64,000 bases of DNA, from assembly GCF_014356525.2 (NCBI RefSeq), contig NC_052506.1, positions 33,745,917 through 33,809,916 of the forward strand. Reading direction: 5' to 3'. Origin of the DNA: Nilaparvata lugens (Eukaryota > Arthropoda > Insecta > Hemiptera > Delphacidae). The notes below the pieces were generated by a model. It worked only from the letters and a program-made list of their open reading frames with translations. It had not been told where the DNA came from and did no database searches. This document shows positions 11,537 through 23,697 of the stretch, piece by piece (position 1 is the first letter of the stretch; every line of letters starts with the position of its first letter). The position numbers were made by a program, and so were the translations under genes.

Positions 11537-12372
11537 TTGTTTATTGTTTTTGAAGGGACGGATTCAAGGATCCAAAGGTTCAAAGAACCCCACACGTCAA
11601 CCAAAGCTTATTGTGTTCCCAAGTACTATGTTAGTTAGGCAAACCAATACCTATGTTCTTTACAAGAACCAGGAGATTTCCCTATACTAACATCCCATTC
11701 ATCACCCGGTTGCTTGTTACAATCCAGTGTGATATGCTTGGCAGTCTCTTCAGACTGATTAGTCCTCGTGACCTACGTGAGTTCCACTCCTGGACTACTT
11801 TGAAGGTCCTACTTTGAGGAAGGGGTGGCCAAGTTGCCTCTAGGGTGCCCGGCCACCCTTGACTCAGCCTCTTGATCCACATTTGTGCCTGGAGTTTCAC
11901 CCATCTCTGGTCTCTCGGGTTTTTCTTTTTGCCCCACCGAAACTCTGCAGGGTCAGAAGTCTCACCTCTCCCAAGAAGTTTTGCCTGGATGGCCGCCCTT
12001 CTGTGAGCAGTGGTGAGTTTTGTTCTCTCCACCCACAAACTCGTGACCAACGTGAGTTCCAATCCTGGCTTCTTTGTAGGTCCCTCCGCTGAATGAGGGG
12101 TCGCCAAATTGCCTCTAGGGCACCTGGCCACCCTCGACTTAGCCTCTTGACCCACATTTGTGCCTGGAGTTTCACCCATCTCTGGTCTTTTGGGTTTTCT
12201 TTTTGCCCCTCCAAAACTGCCCTGATGGGGAAGGCAAGGCAACTTCTGGAGTTGCCTTGAAGTCCATTTTAGTCGCCTCCTACGACAAGCATGGATACTG
12301 TGGGTGAATTCTGGTTTTAACACATTCTTGAGTACGATGATTAACTCAAAGCTCCCCCAACCCACAGGGAAC
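11537..12372 (-). mobile_element. Retroposon-like insertion in repeat R, possibly LINE-derived
   Basis: Flanked by the 11-bp direct repeat TTGAAGCACTA (11526-11536 and 12373-12383), which copy B has only once in diverged form. On the - strand it begins GTTCCCTGTGGGTTGGGG and ends with AATAAACAA-type sequence, as a retroposon with a weak A-rich tail would. It is GC-rich and contains a tandem duplication. A 227-codon - strand frame (11682-12365) is composed of the repeated unit and shows no known domain. Confidence 0.5.
11768..12215. repeat. Tandem duplication, unit about 274 bp (1.6 copies)
   Basis: Unit 1 starts GTGACCTACGTGAGTTCCA at 11768 and unit 2 starts GTGACCAACGTGAGTTCCA at 12042. Shared blocks include CCACATTTGTGCCTGGAG and TTTCACCCATCTCTGGTC. 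Confidence 0.8.
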
Positions 12373-12741
12373 TTGAAGCACTACAAATTCCAGGACTTAC
12401 TCCCATCTCCAGGTGAAAATCCAAAATAAATGAACATCAGGATTGACTTATTTAAAATTATAATATAAACATTATAACATTAAAAACCTCATATTATGTT
12501 TTTATAATCAACAAATTAATGAACATTGTTTTAATAATCTTGAATTAGTCAATACTGATGTTTATTTATTTCGAATTTGTACCTGAAGACGGGATAGAAA
12601 TTCGAAAACGTTCTGACGGCCCACGACCCCGCCTACCAGGGGTTGAACGGGGAAGCGTGACCGGACCTGCTGACGCCGGAGGAAGACGTAACGTCCAAAT
12701 GGTGACGTCGCGGAGACTAGAATCGACTGTTCTGAGTGTCA

Positions 12742-12877
12742 CCATTTGGAAACACATGCTCTCGACTAGAGTCGAGTCTCTTATCGACCTGAGTCGCGTA
12801 AGGCTCAACTCACACTTACGCGACTCAGGTCGACTCAGGATTCGACTCGAGTCGAGAGGATGTGTTTTCAAATGGGC
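12742..12877. repeat. 62-bp-arm hairpin with GTCGA-rich stem
   Basis: Arms 12742-12803 and 12816-12877 are inverted copies with about 85% match, separated by a 12-base loop. The stem is dense in GTCGAC/CTCGAG-type palindromes and pairs CCTGAGTCGCGTAAG with its complement exactly at the loop end. Confidence 0.8.
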
Positions 12878-13695
12878 ATTGGCATAGATTGCTGTTTGAC
12901 ATGGGGGGGGACGTACTGTGGGGTCCAGGGGGCTTTCCCCTCAGACGAGGGGGTCTAGGGGTGCCCCCCAGCGAAGATTTTTTTTGAAAAATAGCTTTTG
13001 GTTTTTGAAGCATATTTTACTTTGAATCCGTTTTAAATCGTTCAGAAAAAACAGCATTAGTTATATTGTTTGTTTTGATTACCAACCACAGCAGGATAGC
13101 TAAATAACCTAAAAATGTGTTACAAACATCAACATACGCTTAGCATAAATACTGAAATCCTCATGAGTAATTACACTTTTTTTAAAGCAAAACAAAGTAT
13201 TAAATCTTTCTGATCCTAACTCTTGTAACTGTCTTTGTTTGAAGAGAGTTGTAGATACAAAATAATTAGCCATCATAGTAGACGAACAACTTGAATGGGA
13301 TGCTCATACTAGATTCTTTTGATTTTTAATCAATTAAAAATGCATTAGTTCAATATATTTTACAGTAGGCTACGGTATGCTATATACAATGCTAATAACA
13401 ATCTAGGGTGGATGTTTCAATAGTCTCCTAAATGAATTGTTTACCACACTAAAGTTGATAATAAAAAGTATATCAAATGAACCTAGGCTTTTTCCTACAA
13501 ACATACTTTTTTCAGAATGTTAAGTTTTGAATTTAAGGCAGCTATACGTTAAGAATGTTATCATTTTTTTAAATATTATATAGATAAATATAGAAAAGTA
13601 GTTTACATGTAATAGTTGCCTCTAAAAATACATTTTCCGGGGGACATAGCCTATACCATAAAATATTGGGGGGACGCGTCCCCCGTGTCCCTCCC
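12878..13695. other. Non-coding; G-run-rich borders
   Basis: Both edges carry runs of 5-8 G or C (12902-12975 and 13636-13695, the latter with GGGGGGACGCGTCCCCC). The interior is AT-rich with no frame. The G-rich borders may be the ends of one repeat, but I could not show matching termini. Confidence 0.35.
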
Positions 13696-14640
13696 CAGAC
13701 TCGATGCACATTTGCGACACTAGCCAGTAGCGTTTTTACGAGTGGAGCGACTCTCTGTTGGCAGCCAATTTCAGTTCAGTGCACACTTGTGCGTATCGAC
13801 AGCGTCTCACTGTCGAGCGACGTCAATTTCCACTCAGCAATTTTTGCGGCTTGGGCAACTTGGCCATTAATCGTGATAGGAAAATTCTGATTTCGAATTT
13901 TCAAAGTTTTTTGTGATACCGGATGTCATAAATTATCATAAAAATCACAATTATTGAAGGGATCAATTATTCATTCCTTGGCAATAATAAATAAATTAAT
14001 CGGTTGATAACTAAAATATCGAGATAAAACAAATGAAGAGGAAATAGTACAGAATTTTAAAAAAGACCTTTTACTTCTTTTTAAAATACAATAAACCTCA
14101 ATAATTATAAATTATTTAACGCGCGATAAAACCATTAAAATCATTTGAAAGCACTTAATCCCATCTCCAGATGAAAATTCAAAATGAATAAACATCAGTG
14201 TTGACTTAGTATTCAAATCATTAAACATTAAAAACCTTATATTATTTTTTCTATAATCAACAAATTGATGGACATTGTTTTAATAATCTTGAATTAGTCA
14301 ATACTGATTTAAATTCATTTTATTTTGCCATAAAATAATACAGATTAATAAAATAAATATTCTAACATACATAATGGTACTACCAGCATGCAACTTGTGC
14401 GCCGGCAGCTAGTTCGAACAACTAGATACTGCAAACAAGTCAATAGAAAGGAAATAGAGCTTATTCAAACCACTAAAATAAATGAAATTACGGAGACTAG
14501 GTCTCTGCAAACGACAAGACAAAGTAACAAAATTACAAGCAAATGATGAATTAAAAAAGACAACTACAAGGAAGATATGACATCTTATATTATCATGTTT
14601 ATTTATTTAGAATTTGTACCTGAGGACTGATATACTATTG
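13696..14640. repeat. Repeat family R, copy B
   Basis: Direct copy of 11109-12595 without the 836-bp insertion. Relative to copy A it has its own extra segment of about 290 bp (roughly 14310-14598) before the shared GAATTTGTACCTGA block. Confidence 0.65.
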
Positions 14641-14781
14641 AATAATAATATTGTACCTGAATAATAATACTGTATACTATTATATTATGACATACATTAT
14701 CAAGAAGTGTTGGATTTCAATGTAAACATCAATCTAGCCGACTGCAAGCCGACATTCTTATAGGTAGATATTTACCATATA

Positions 14782-15243
14782 CAGGGTGTTTCAGAAGTAG
14801 TGTCGAGAATTTTAGGGTATTGTACCTGGATGCTAGGAGACTACAAATGTCATATTTGAAGTGTCCAAAACTCAGCGGTTATCCTTATAGCTGCCATTTT
14901 GTTTTTTCACTTAAAAATTTTTATCTCAAGAACGAAATGTTGTATTGATCTGAAATTTGGCATGAATATTTATGCTATAAAGACTCAACTATAAAAAATA
15001 AAAAAAAATTTTTTCGTTGAAATTTTTCAAAATGGCGGCCATTTTAAATTTTTGATGGCGAATATCTCGAAAACCGTCCATTTTACAGAAAATTTACAAG
15101 AGACAAAAAAGTTAGCAAATTTTTTCACGATTCCAATGATACCTAATTTATTAAGATTGGTCGAAGAATAACAGAGAAATTAATTTTTTTCGTACTGCAT
15201 GCATGACCACTTTTCACCATTTAAAGATCAATATTAATTTTTT
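14782..15243 (+). repeat. Left terminal inverted repeat of the mariner element
   Basis: Inverted match to 16682-17141. Includes the blocks CCTGGATGCTAGGAGACT, GATGGCGAATATCTCGAAAA and GCATGCATGACCACTTTTCA. Confidence 0.92.
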
Positions 15244-15354
15244 TTATAATTTCATGAAAACCGTTCTTATTACAGAAATATACAAGAATAACTTTCCTCC
15301 AAATTTTATTTTACATTGAAAAATATTAATTTCACTCAAATCGGTTCACTGATA

Positions 15355-16461
15355 CTAATGCAGCAATTGCTCAAAATGCCGTCCTTCAACTTGATTACAC
15401 AGTCTGCACCTTTCAATCATGGACCGTCGAACTGCTATAAAAGCATTTTCATCATCTTGAATGGCACCTGCTGCAGCAACCACTCTTGCCACAAGGTCTT
15501 CTTCGTTTTCTACTGGCGTGCTGTAAACAAGGTCTTTCATATGGCCCCAGAAAAAAAAATCTAAAGGGTTGAGGTCAGGTGAACGTGCGGGCCACGGTAC
15601 TGGTCCACCCCGCCCAATCCACCGCTGACGATAGGTCATGTTCAGAAAGTCCGTAACAACATTTCCGAAATGAGCAGGGGCACCATCATGTTGAAACCAA
15701 ATATTATATCTGTTTGCAAGAGGCACATCTTCCAAAAGTTCTGGTAGTATGTCTCTTAAAAAAGTAATGTACGTGGGAGAATTCAGACGATTAGGAAGAA
15801 TGTATGGTCCAATCACGCGATTACCTAAGATACCCGTCCAAACATTCAGCGAAAATCTATGCTGATAACCACGCACTTTGACCTCATGAGGATTGTCTAT
15901 GGCCCAGACGTGACTGTTGCGAGAGTTGAAGATTCCTTCTCTTGTAAAGCTGGACTCATCGGTAAATAACACATTTTCTAGAAAATTTGGTTGGATAATG
16001 TCTTGCTGAAGAAACCAACGGGCACAGTTTACTCTTGGCTCATAGTCGCGTTCAACCAATGAGTGAACTTTTTGAAAGCGGAAGGGGTGAAGTCTTTCCT
16101 TGTTTAGTACACGCCACACAGAAGAAGCACTTGAATTGATTTGCTTTGCAACTGCTCTCGTACTCGTTCTAGGATTGAAATCGAATTTCTGCAATACTTC
16201 CTCTTCAAAAGCAACATTTCGAACTGCTCGAGGCCTACCAGCAATTACCCTGTTCCGTTCAAATGAACCAACTTCTCTCAGCCGATTGTGAGTTCTTGTG
16301 AACACCTTGTCGGAAGGGAGACGGCGGTTTGGAAATGCAGCTGCATACATTCTTCTTGCTTCGGTCGCATTGCCAAGAGCTGCTCCATACATGAAGTGAA
16401 TATCGGTGTACTCCAGCGAACTAAATTCCATTACAATAATTAAATATTTGTGTAGAAGCAA
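15355..16461 (-). CDS. Mariner-family transposase (DD41D)
   Basis: Cut-and-paste transposase acting on the flanking inverted repeats. The frame is 368 codons from 16461; the likelier start is the second Met at 16431 (358 aa), which begins MEFSSLEYTDIHFMYG, the usual N-terminus of DUF4817-type insect transposases. Residues about 15-135 (numbered from 16461) form two helix-turn-helix-like regions (GNATEARRMY, then TSTRAVAKQINSSASSVWR). The DDE/D domain has D168 (LFTDESSF), D259 (FQHDGAPAHF) and D301 (SPDLNPLDFF). The 41 residues between the last two place it with the DD41D (rosa/Visitor-like) lineage. No stop or frameshift; length is normal for the family. Confidence 0.93.
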   Translation of the reverse strand: MLLHKYLIIVMEFSSLEYTDIHFMYGAALGNATEARRMYAAAFPNRRLPSDKVFTRTHNRLREVGSFERNRVIAGRPRAVRNVAFEEEVLQKFDFNPRTSTRAVAKQINSSASSVWRVLNKERLHPFRFQKVHSLVERDYEPRVNCARWFLQQDIIQPNFLENVLFTDESSFTREGIFNSRNSHVWAIDNPHEVKVRGYQHRFSLNVWTGILGNRVIGPYILPNRLNSPTYITFLRDILPELLEDVPLANRYNIWFQHDGAPAHFGNVVTDFLNMTYRQRWIGRGGPVPWPARSPDLNPLDFFFWGHMKDLVYSTPVENEEDLVARVVAAAGAIQDDENAFIAVRRSMIERCRLCNQVEGRHFEQLLH

Positions 16462-16681
16462 CGTAAGAAAATATTGAAACTGGAAATTTAAGATAGAAAT
16501 AAGACCTAGGAAACGTGAGACTAAGAAATAGGAAGCACTACATCTGGTTCTTTACTTTTAATGAAACAACAATACTTTTACAAGACAAACATTATCATCT
16601 GAAAACCATTGTAAAATCATCTGTTTGCCCATATGGAGCCATACCGAGTTTCAAAGCTTCATCTTAAATACATCTGGAATT

Positions 16682-17141
16682 AAAAAATTAATATTGATCT
16701 TTAAATGGTGAAAAGTGGTCATGCATGCAGTACGAAAATTAATTTCTCTGTTATTCTTCGACCAATCTTAATAAATTAGGTATCATTGGAATCGTGAAAA
16801 AATTTGCTAACATTTTTGTCTCTTGTAAATTTTCTGTAGAATGGACGGTTTTCGAGATATTCGCCATCAAAAATTTAAAATGGCCGCCATTTTGAAAAAT
16901 TTCAACGAAATTTTTTTTTTTTATTTTTTATAGTTGAGTCTTTATAGCATAAATATTCATGCCAAATTTCAGATCAATACAACATTTCGTTCTTGAGATA
17001 AAAATTTTTAAGTGAAAAAAACAAAATGGCAGCTATAAGGATAACCGCTGAGTTTTGGACACTTCAAATATGACATTTGTAGTCTCCTAGCATCCAGGTA
17101 CAATACCCTAAAATTCTCGACCCTACTTCTGAAACACCCTG
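16682..17141 (-). repeat. Right terminal inverted repeat of the mariner element
   Basis: Partner of 14782-15243; ends CTGAAACACCCTG followed by TA. Confidence 0.92.
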
Positions 17142-17143
17142 TA

Positions 17144-17585
17144 TATTATTTCAAATGATCTATTGTTCCAATTAGCCTTTAGATCGAAGCTCCTATATAT
17201 TTAATAATAATAATGATCAGAGGAAACAGAAATACAAAGTATGAATGGAAGAATGGAGTTAACAATGAGAGCATAACAAATCATGGGAAACTACTCGGAG
17301 CTCAGCTGAATTATTTGAAGCCACATACACATCATGAATAATAGTTCTCAGAATCTAATTCGGAGCAAGATGTTGATCAACAAGTACTGTAATAATAGTA
17401 CAATAAATTATTGTTGGACTATTACTTTTACCTCAATGCAATAACAAAGTATGTTATTGTATTAAGATTAACTCCCAAATAATATAAGTTATTTTAGATT
17501 TTCATCAATCTCTGACAAAAAAAAATATTGAGTAGGCTACTGTACATATAGAATGGCTTAATATCCAGTAGAACCAAAACTTCTT
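17144..17585. other. AT-rich non-coding DNA
   Basis: No frame or repeat structure recognised. Confidence 0.4.
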
Positions 17586-17910
17586 CAATTATGATTATTT
17601 TTGATAGCCGCGAGGCGCTGAAACCTAATCTGAAATCACAATTTCTCTATCACGATTTTTACGCGTTTTAGGTTTTTGAAGTAGAGAATGAAACGCGGCT
17701 TGCCCGCCGTGACGTAAAGATAGTGGCGTCCAGCATGCGTCAGCAGAGCGTACGCAAAGCGTAAACGGGCGTGAGACGCTGTAATGTGCACTGCTCAGTC
17801 CGGAACCCATATACTTCTAACAACTTTTAGAACGCCAGTGAGCTAGTTGTCGTTCTGGTCGTAAAACCGCGACTAGAAATGACGCAAGTGTGCATCGAGC
17901 CTTAACTGTG
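17586..17910. repeat. Repeat family R, inverted diverged copy C
   Basis: Read on the - strand it matches the head of copies A and B: CTCGATGCACA, a GTTTTACGA block, CAGCGTCTCAC and ATCGTGATAGAGAAATT. GC content is higher than the flanks. Followed at about 17970 by a small hairpin, CCCGT-GCTTCGCT-ACGGG. Confidence 0.5.
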
Positions 17911-17989
17911 TGTCACTAACTAAAGGTGTTCACCTACAAGTCGAGTCACCCACGATATATAGAAGACTAGCAGGGCACCCGTGCTTCGC

Positions 17990-19920
17990 TACGGGAATTG
18001 AAATTGAAATTCAAATTCAAATTTATTCACTCGAAATTCATACAAAATATTAACAAAAGTTAAACACGACTAGTTACAAGTGAACAAGATACTACTCACA
18101 AAAAAGTACAGTATGTTACTGGACTTTGTCCGCGAATAGGAGTCAGATACAAAGTGTTATAAGTAAGATTATTTATTTTATAAATTGATATAGTTTAAGA
18201 TTTAGTAGGTCTATGAAAAGGAGTTGGGAAGAAGAGAGATTTAGAATTTAAGTATGATGTAATGAAGATGAAATGAAGATGATTGAGTGCAAGCTCGCAC
18301 ATACATACAAAACAAACATTTTTAGTATCATTTACCATTATAAATTACACCATTTGTAGAGAAAGAGCGATAATACTTATCAATCTACAGAGAAATAATA
18401 TAATTAAAATAATCAATTCCATAGTGTAGTATAATTCAACAGAAAGACAGTTATTAGTGACATCATCGAGACAAAAACGTATCACACAGAATAAATTGAT
18501 GGACTATGTAGTAGTCAATACAAGGTTGACTTGATTTGTGGATATATATTGAAACTTATTAACTTAAAACCTTAAAGAAGCCTTCCACCTCGACTGGCGA
18601 ATGAAGCCATAGCCAAAGCTTAGTTTTATTCATGAAGTGTTTATGGGTATTTATTCTTCTCAAATCAGGTGGTAGTAAGTTATAAAATTTCGGAGCAAGA
18701 AAAAGAAAACACCTCTGGAACGTGGTACAGTTCGATTTTGGAAGCCTAACAATCATTTGAGTAGTTTGCCGTGTTACAACAGAAATTTCATCATCATTGT
18801 ATATACTGAAACAGATCTGTTACCACTTAATTGATAAAATAAAGATAGAACCTTCAGCACATAAGTGTGTCTCAGTGGTAGAATATTCAATGCTTTGAAA
18901 ATTGGAAATGTATGTGACCTCCTATTAACTCCCTGTATAATCCTTATTACAGACTTCTGTAGCACTACAAGCCTTTTATAATGAGAAACAAAAGTGGATG
19001 CCCAACAGGAAATTCCGTAAACAAGCTTAGAATGAAAAAAATGCATAGTACATAATCCGTAGAAAATGTTTAGGGAAAAACTGCTTCAAGTGATAAAATC
19101 TTCTTATCAAGAACATGAAATACATCTTTATTTTCTTTATGTGGGAGTCCCAAGTTAATTTATAATCAAGAATCAAACCTAAGTATTTTATTGTATCAGA
19201 TTGATTTATCTCATCACAGCTACATGACACCAACCAACTTTACAACCAACTTTATGATATTTTAGGGAAACTGGAAAACTGAAAGGAGCTGATAAGGAGA
19301 AATTTATATATTTAGTTTTAGATGCATTTAGTGCTAATTTATTATATTGGAACCAACAACACAAGTCATTAAGATGCATCTGCATCATTTCTTGCAATTT
19401 TATCTCACTGTCAGAAGAATATGCTAACGCAGTATCATCTGCAAAAGAAGTTAAAGAGCCTTGAAAGTTATGGGAAAAGAGATCATTTAAGTAAATCAAA
19501 AAAAGGATCGGACCCAATACCGATCCCTGAGGTACACCACAGGTGATCAAAGCCAATTCACTACTAAATTCACCAATGGACACATATTGTCTACGATTAT
19601 ACAGGTATGACTCGATCCATCTAAAGACCACCCCCCGGATACCAGATTCATGCAATTTGCGTAAAAGAATGCAATGATCTACCGTATCAAAGGCTTTTTT
19701 ATGTCCAGGAATAGACCTGAAGTTCTACTCTTATACGGTTTGTTAATCCCATTATAGATTCCAGACATGAAATTTTGTAAAGCATGCTCAGTGTTCAGAC
19801 CCTCCTGAAACCCATATTGTTGCTTATTGAAAAATTTGAACTGCTTGTAAAAACCGATTAATCGCTTCTTGAATAGTTTTTCAAGTAATTTAGAAAAAAT
19901 AGAGAGCAAAGAAAGATTAA
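17990..19920 (-). mobile_element. LINE B: 5'-truncated CR1/jockey-type retrotransposon
   Basis: A - strand LINE fragment starting inside the reverse transcriptase at about 19920 and ending in short 3' tandem repeats of a GAATTTGAATTTCAATTTC type at 17993-18030, a common LINE 3' end. It belongs to the same family as LINE D at 27655-28862: both share TACTACTCACAAAAAAG and the C-terminal coding region. Confidence 0.85.
18559..19920 (-). pseudogene. LINE B reverse transcriptase, broken
   Basis: Pieces in different frames reconstruct an order: FSKLLEKLF near 19890, FLDI near 19690, GVPQGSVLGPILF near 19540, SFADDTALAY near 19435, YLGLILDYKLTW near 19170, then a C-terminal tail with FLAPKFYNLLP near 18690. 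The catalytic ADD is kept. At least four frame breaks (about 19670, 19240, 19030, 18770). Confidence 0.87.
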
Positions 19921-21689
19921 ATTATTTTTGTGAACCATTTATAATCTAAATCCTACCAAAATTGTTATAATCGTTTTTAAGATGAGACCACAACTTGACA
20001 TAAAAATTATTAAGTCAAATCATTCAAATAATTAATTGATGTGTTGGAAGTGCTCTGTAGAATAGTAATCTAATTGCAGCGAATCTTGTAGGATATGGGG
20101 CGGGGCTTAAGAGTCGCCCTCAACTTTATTCATTGGCAATTAATATTTCCCGTTGACAGTTATCAAATTAGCAGTGATCATGTTATTTTTGCTTTGGCAA
20201 TTGAAGATTAAATTCCAAATTAGGTTCATTCGGAATTTGATGACTCTGGTATCCATGGATCTCTTGCTTTTTCTGGCATAGCATGTCACTTACTTTTCGT
20301 TTCACTTATCCAAAAGTGTAAAAGCAGCCAATCCACTGATTCTTTCTTCCATGGAAGTCCACTCATACATAACAGTCCATTCATAATAGTATAACATTTA
20401 TTGCAGCTGATTCCACATGTCCTAAACTCTACAATCATAAATATTAAAGTGGGATCATTTTAATGTGAATTTGAATAGAGTTTATTCAATCGCTTTGATT
20501 ATAGACTACAATTATATGATTTCATTCAATGTGAGCTTCTTTCACATAATAATAATAGCTGGCATCAAAAGCAGAAATGTCAAACATGATTGAAACAGTA
20601 GCGATCATCAACATTATTTTCTTTATCTGATCTAAAGTAACCAGATTATAGTAAGATTCACATCGATGTGTCAGCATTGTTTGAAAGGGGAGCATTGATG
20701 CTATCAATGAGGAATACTGACAGTCAACGAACTGTTATACATATTCTCCAATATTTTTATCGAAAGCTACCTTATATTTTCTTTGGTAAAACAATCAATG
20801 TTTGGGAATAATTGATTCATGGGAAAAGCGCCTTACTTCTATGCAAGATATTTTCACATTAGGAAAAGCAACAACAGCTATTTGGCCGTTTTAATAAATA
20901 ACCACTTTCTTCCGCCCAAGTTAAATTTTGGCCGAATTTCCTCATTCTTTACAAACAGATTCCACAACGGACACTTCTGAAGTTTTTAAAATACCCCTTC
21001 AAGCAGTTTTCGCGATCTGTCGGATATACAAACAAAATTAGTCTTGATAGAATAGGATCAATTGATAGAAGCAACTCCCGTCATAAAAGTTTGTTTTATG
21101 AAAAATAAAAATTATCTATACTCCCAGGGATAACTCTGATTGAAGCAGTAGTGCCCAATCAATTTGTTCTGGATAAATGCATTTTAACTGATTCTTCAAC
21201 TTGGTGCCAACCTAATGAAATAATCTCAACTTAATGCCAACACGACAAAATTATTAATTGGTCGCCAGTTATCAACTGTTTCGAATAGGTACTCTCTCTA
21301 TATTATAGTTCTATAGTAACATATGATATGGACATTTCAATTATAATTAAGAGATTGGGAGAAGAAGAATATACATGCTAAAAGACGAACTTTAAACCCT
21401 TAAAAACCACCCTTAACCTAGCGCCGCAGTGCAGGATGGTTTCTTACAGCTTGGCGTTGTTGTCATTTGAGATGGGTGTCTGGCTTGGAAGTGTTTCGGC
21501 CGCATTGCAGGATGACTGTTAACAGTTGCCGAAGATCAACAGCTGGATTTTTTAGCTATTTTTCGTGATAGAGAAATTCTGATTGCAGATTCGTTCTCAG
21601 CGACCCCAAGTTTAGCCTGAAGGCTCAGAATGTCAACAATGTTTTTAAATAATTAAAAATCATCAAGAAATGTCATTAATATGGTAGTA
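19921..21689. other. Long stretch with no recognised gene
   Basis: AT-rich, scattered short frames only. Around 21420-21600 there is a slightly GC-richer patch ending with GTGATAGAGAAATTCTGATT, which resembles a short piece of repeat R. Nothing else could be supported. Confidence 0.35.
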
Positions 21690-23647
21690 CACCACGTTTC
21701 TGGAAACATTTTAATTCCAATACCTTCTAACTTTCTAAATAAAATATTGTGGTCCACTGTATCAAAAGCCTTCTGGAGATCTAAAAACACAGCTATACAT
21801 TTTTCTTCCCTGTCCAGTGTTTCAATAATTCTCTTAGTAACATTATATACAGCATCAGAAGTACTTACACCCTTACGAAAACCAAATTGGCAATTAGATA
21901 AAATTTCATATTTTTCCAAGAATTCGACCAAACGAGTCTTAACACATTTCTCAATCACCTTTGACAAACATGAAAGCAGAGAAATTGGGCGATAGTTCCC
22001 TGGATCACTTTTGTTACCATTCTTATGCAAAGGAATAACAGTGGCCTTTTTCAACTCGTCGGGGAAAACACCATTCAAAAAGCATAAATTTATTACATGA
22101 GCCAGAGGAACTGAAATTATGCGAGAATTTGAACTCAGACATTTAGAAAAAATTCCATCAAATCCTGGTGCTACCCCTTTCTTCAAGTTTTTAATACACA
22201 TATCAATTTCCTCTGCTATGACAGGAAAAAAGAAAAACGAATTACAAAACAATCTATTAGTTTTTCCCTAAAAATCTTGTCCTTTACCTTAGTATTTTTT
22301 CAGAAATTCTTCTACCAACACTCACAAAATGTTCATTAAGCTCCTCTGCTATTTCATTTACTTGATAAGATCTCAAAATGCGATTATCCTTGGTAACCAA
22401 CTCTTTAATAGAACAATTAGTTTTACAAGGGGTATCTGTTGCTTCATTCACAACCTTCCATACAGCCCTTAGATTATTTCCACATTCAACTAATTTATTC
22501 TTGAAATACTGTTCCTTTAGAGTTCGCAATGCCGACTTCAGTGTTCGATTATATGATTTAAAACAATCCATCAGCTGTACATTAAATGGTTGTTTACGAA
22601 CCTTAAGAGACATTTTGTCTCTTCGCCTCATACATCGAAGAATACCATTAGTCACCCAAGGTTTGATTTTCTTTGTATTATTACTAATCCTTCTCCTAAC
22701 AGTTTTTGCAGAGTCAAATAATGAACGAAGTCTATCATAAAACAAAGAGAAAGCTAGTCTGGGATCGTTCTCCTGAAGAACATCGTTCCATGTTTCTGTT
22801 TTAATTTTTGATTGAAAAACATCTTCATTAAATAATAAAGCCTGAATATCCTGGGAATCAGATTCAACATCTCTGCCATATGACAACCGGCTCTTACGTT
22901 CTACACAACACATCACTGCATTGTGATCTGTGATTGCACAATTATATATAGCTGATTTGAATAGACTATGCTTACTTTTCAAAAAGATCTGATCGATACA
23001 CGATTCACTTAAAACAGTACATCTAGTACTGCCATAGAGATAATTTATAAAGCCATATTCAAGAAGATTATCCAAAAATCTATTACCCACATGAGACAAA
23101 TTTTTATCAAGAATATCAATATTAGAGTCACCAACAATTAACCTATTTTCGAAATGTGCTGTGTCATTCAGAAAAATCTCTAGAGCATCCACAAAACACG
23201 CTACATCAGTTTCTGGTGACCTATATAAAGCTGTGCAATAAAACTCCAATTCATCATACACTAATTTGAAATTCAAAACATTGGCATAATCTATATCTAC
23301 TTCCAAAATATTATAATTAAGTTCATTCTTTATGTATACTACAATGCCATCACATTTATTAAATTTTGTTGGCTTTATGATTTTGTTATAGCCAGAGATA
23401 TCAAATCCAGTTATATCGTGTGTGAGCCAAGACTCAGTTAATACTATAATATCAAACGCGACATCAAGACCGGACAACAAAATACACAATTCATCAAAAT
23501 TTTTCCTTATACTCCTAATATTTAAATGAAAAAGTTTTAAATTCGAATCATTGCAAAAAAAACTTTTACTTCGTTCAAATCACATAGATTAATTGATTCA
23601 TTACTATTCATATTTTCTAAGTCATCAAGTAAATCACAAATATCCAT
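21690..23647 (-). pseudogene. LINE C ORF2: endonuclease and partial reverse transcriptase
   Basis: The start is probably ATG at 23647, with a frame change in an eight-T run near 23560, then open from about 23540 to 22284. Endonuclease marks: FHLNIRSIRKNF, VLTESWL, YRSPET, VGDSNID in place of the usual GDFN, and ITDHN. After a break near 22265 the reverse transcriptase shows KKGVAPGFDGI, NYRPISLLSCLSKV, FGFRKGVSTSDA and FLDLQKAFDTVDHNIL, then diverges. The Phe to Ser change in GDFN and the missing ADD make it inactive. Confidence 0.87.
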
Positions 23648-23697
23648 TACAAACTTATAGAAATAAAAGGTTGAGTTACCAGTGATTTATGATTACC

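Larger units (their letters stand above)
11109..12595. repeat. Repeat family R, copy A (interrupted)
   Basis: Matches 13710-14310 in direct orientation over roughly 420 bp (from GTTTTTACGAGTGGAG through the AAAACCATTAAAAT block), then again from CCCATCTCCAG to TTAGTCAATACTGAT (12403-12556). The middle, 11537-12372, is absent from copy B and is annotated separately as an insertion. The short frame at the start (about 67 codons) is shared with copy B but full of differences, so I do not call a gene. Confidence 0.65.
14782..17141 (-). mobile_element. Tc1/mariner element, DD41D type, apparently complete
   Basis: A 2360-bp element with TA on both sides (14780-14781, 17142-17143), terminal inverted repeats of about 460 bp beginning CAGGGTGTTTCAGAAG, and one uninterrupted transposase gene on the - strand. 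The arms differ at only a few positions (for example GTGTCGAG versus GGGTCGAG near the tips). An open transposase and well-matched arms suggest recent activity. Confidence 0.92.

Noticed and set aside
11682..12365. 227-codon - strand frame
   Set aside because: Made of the 274-bp tandem unit read through; peptide blocks repeat with the DNA, other frames over the same bases are also open, and no domain is visible.
12896..12975. G-runs as a telomeric or rDNA signal
   Set aside because: Irregular G runs without TTAGG-type repeats or rRNA similarity; at most a G-rich transposon border.
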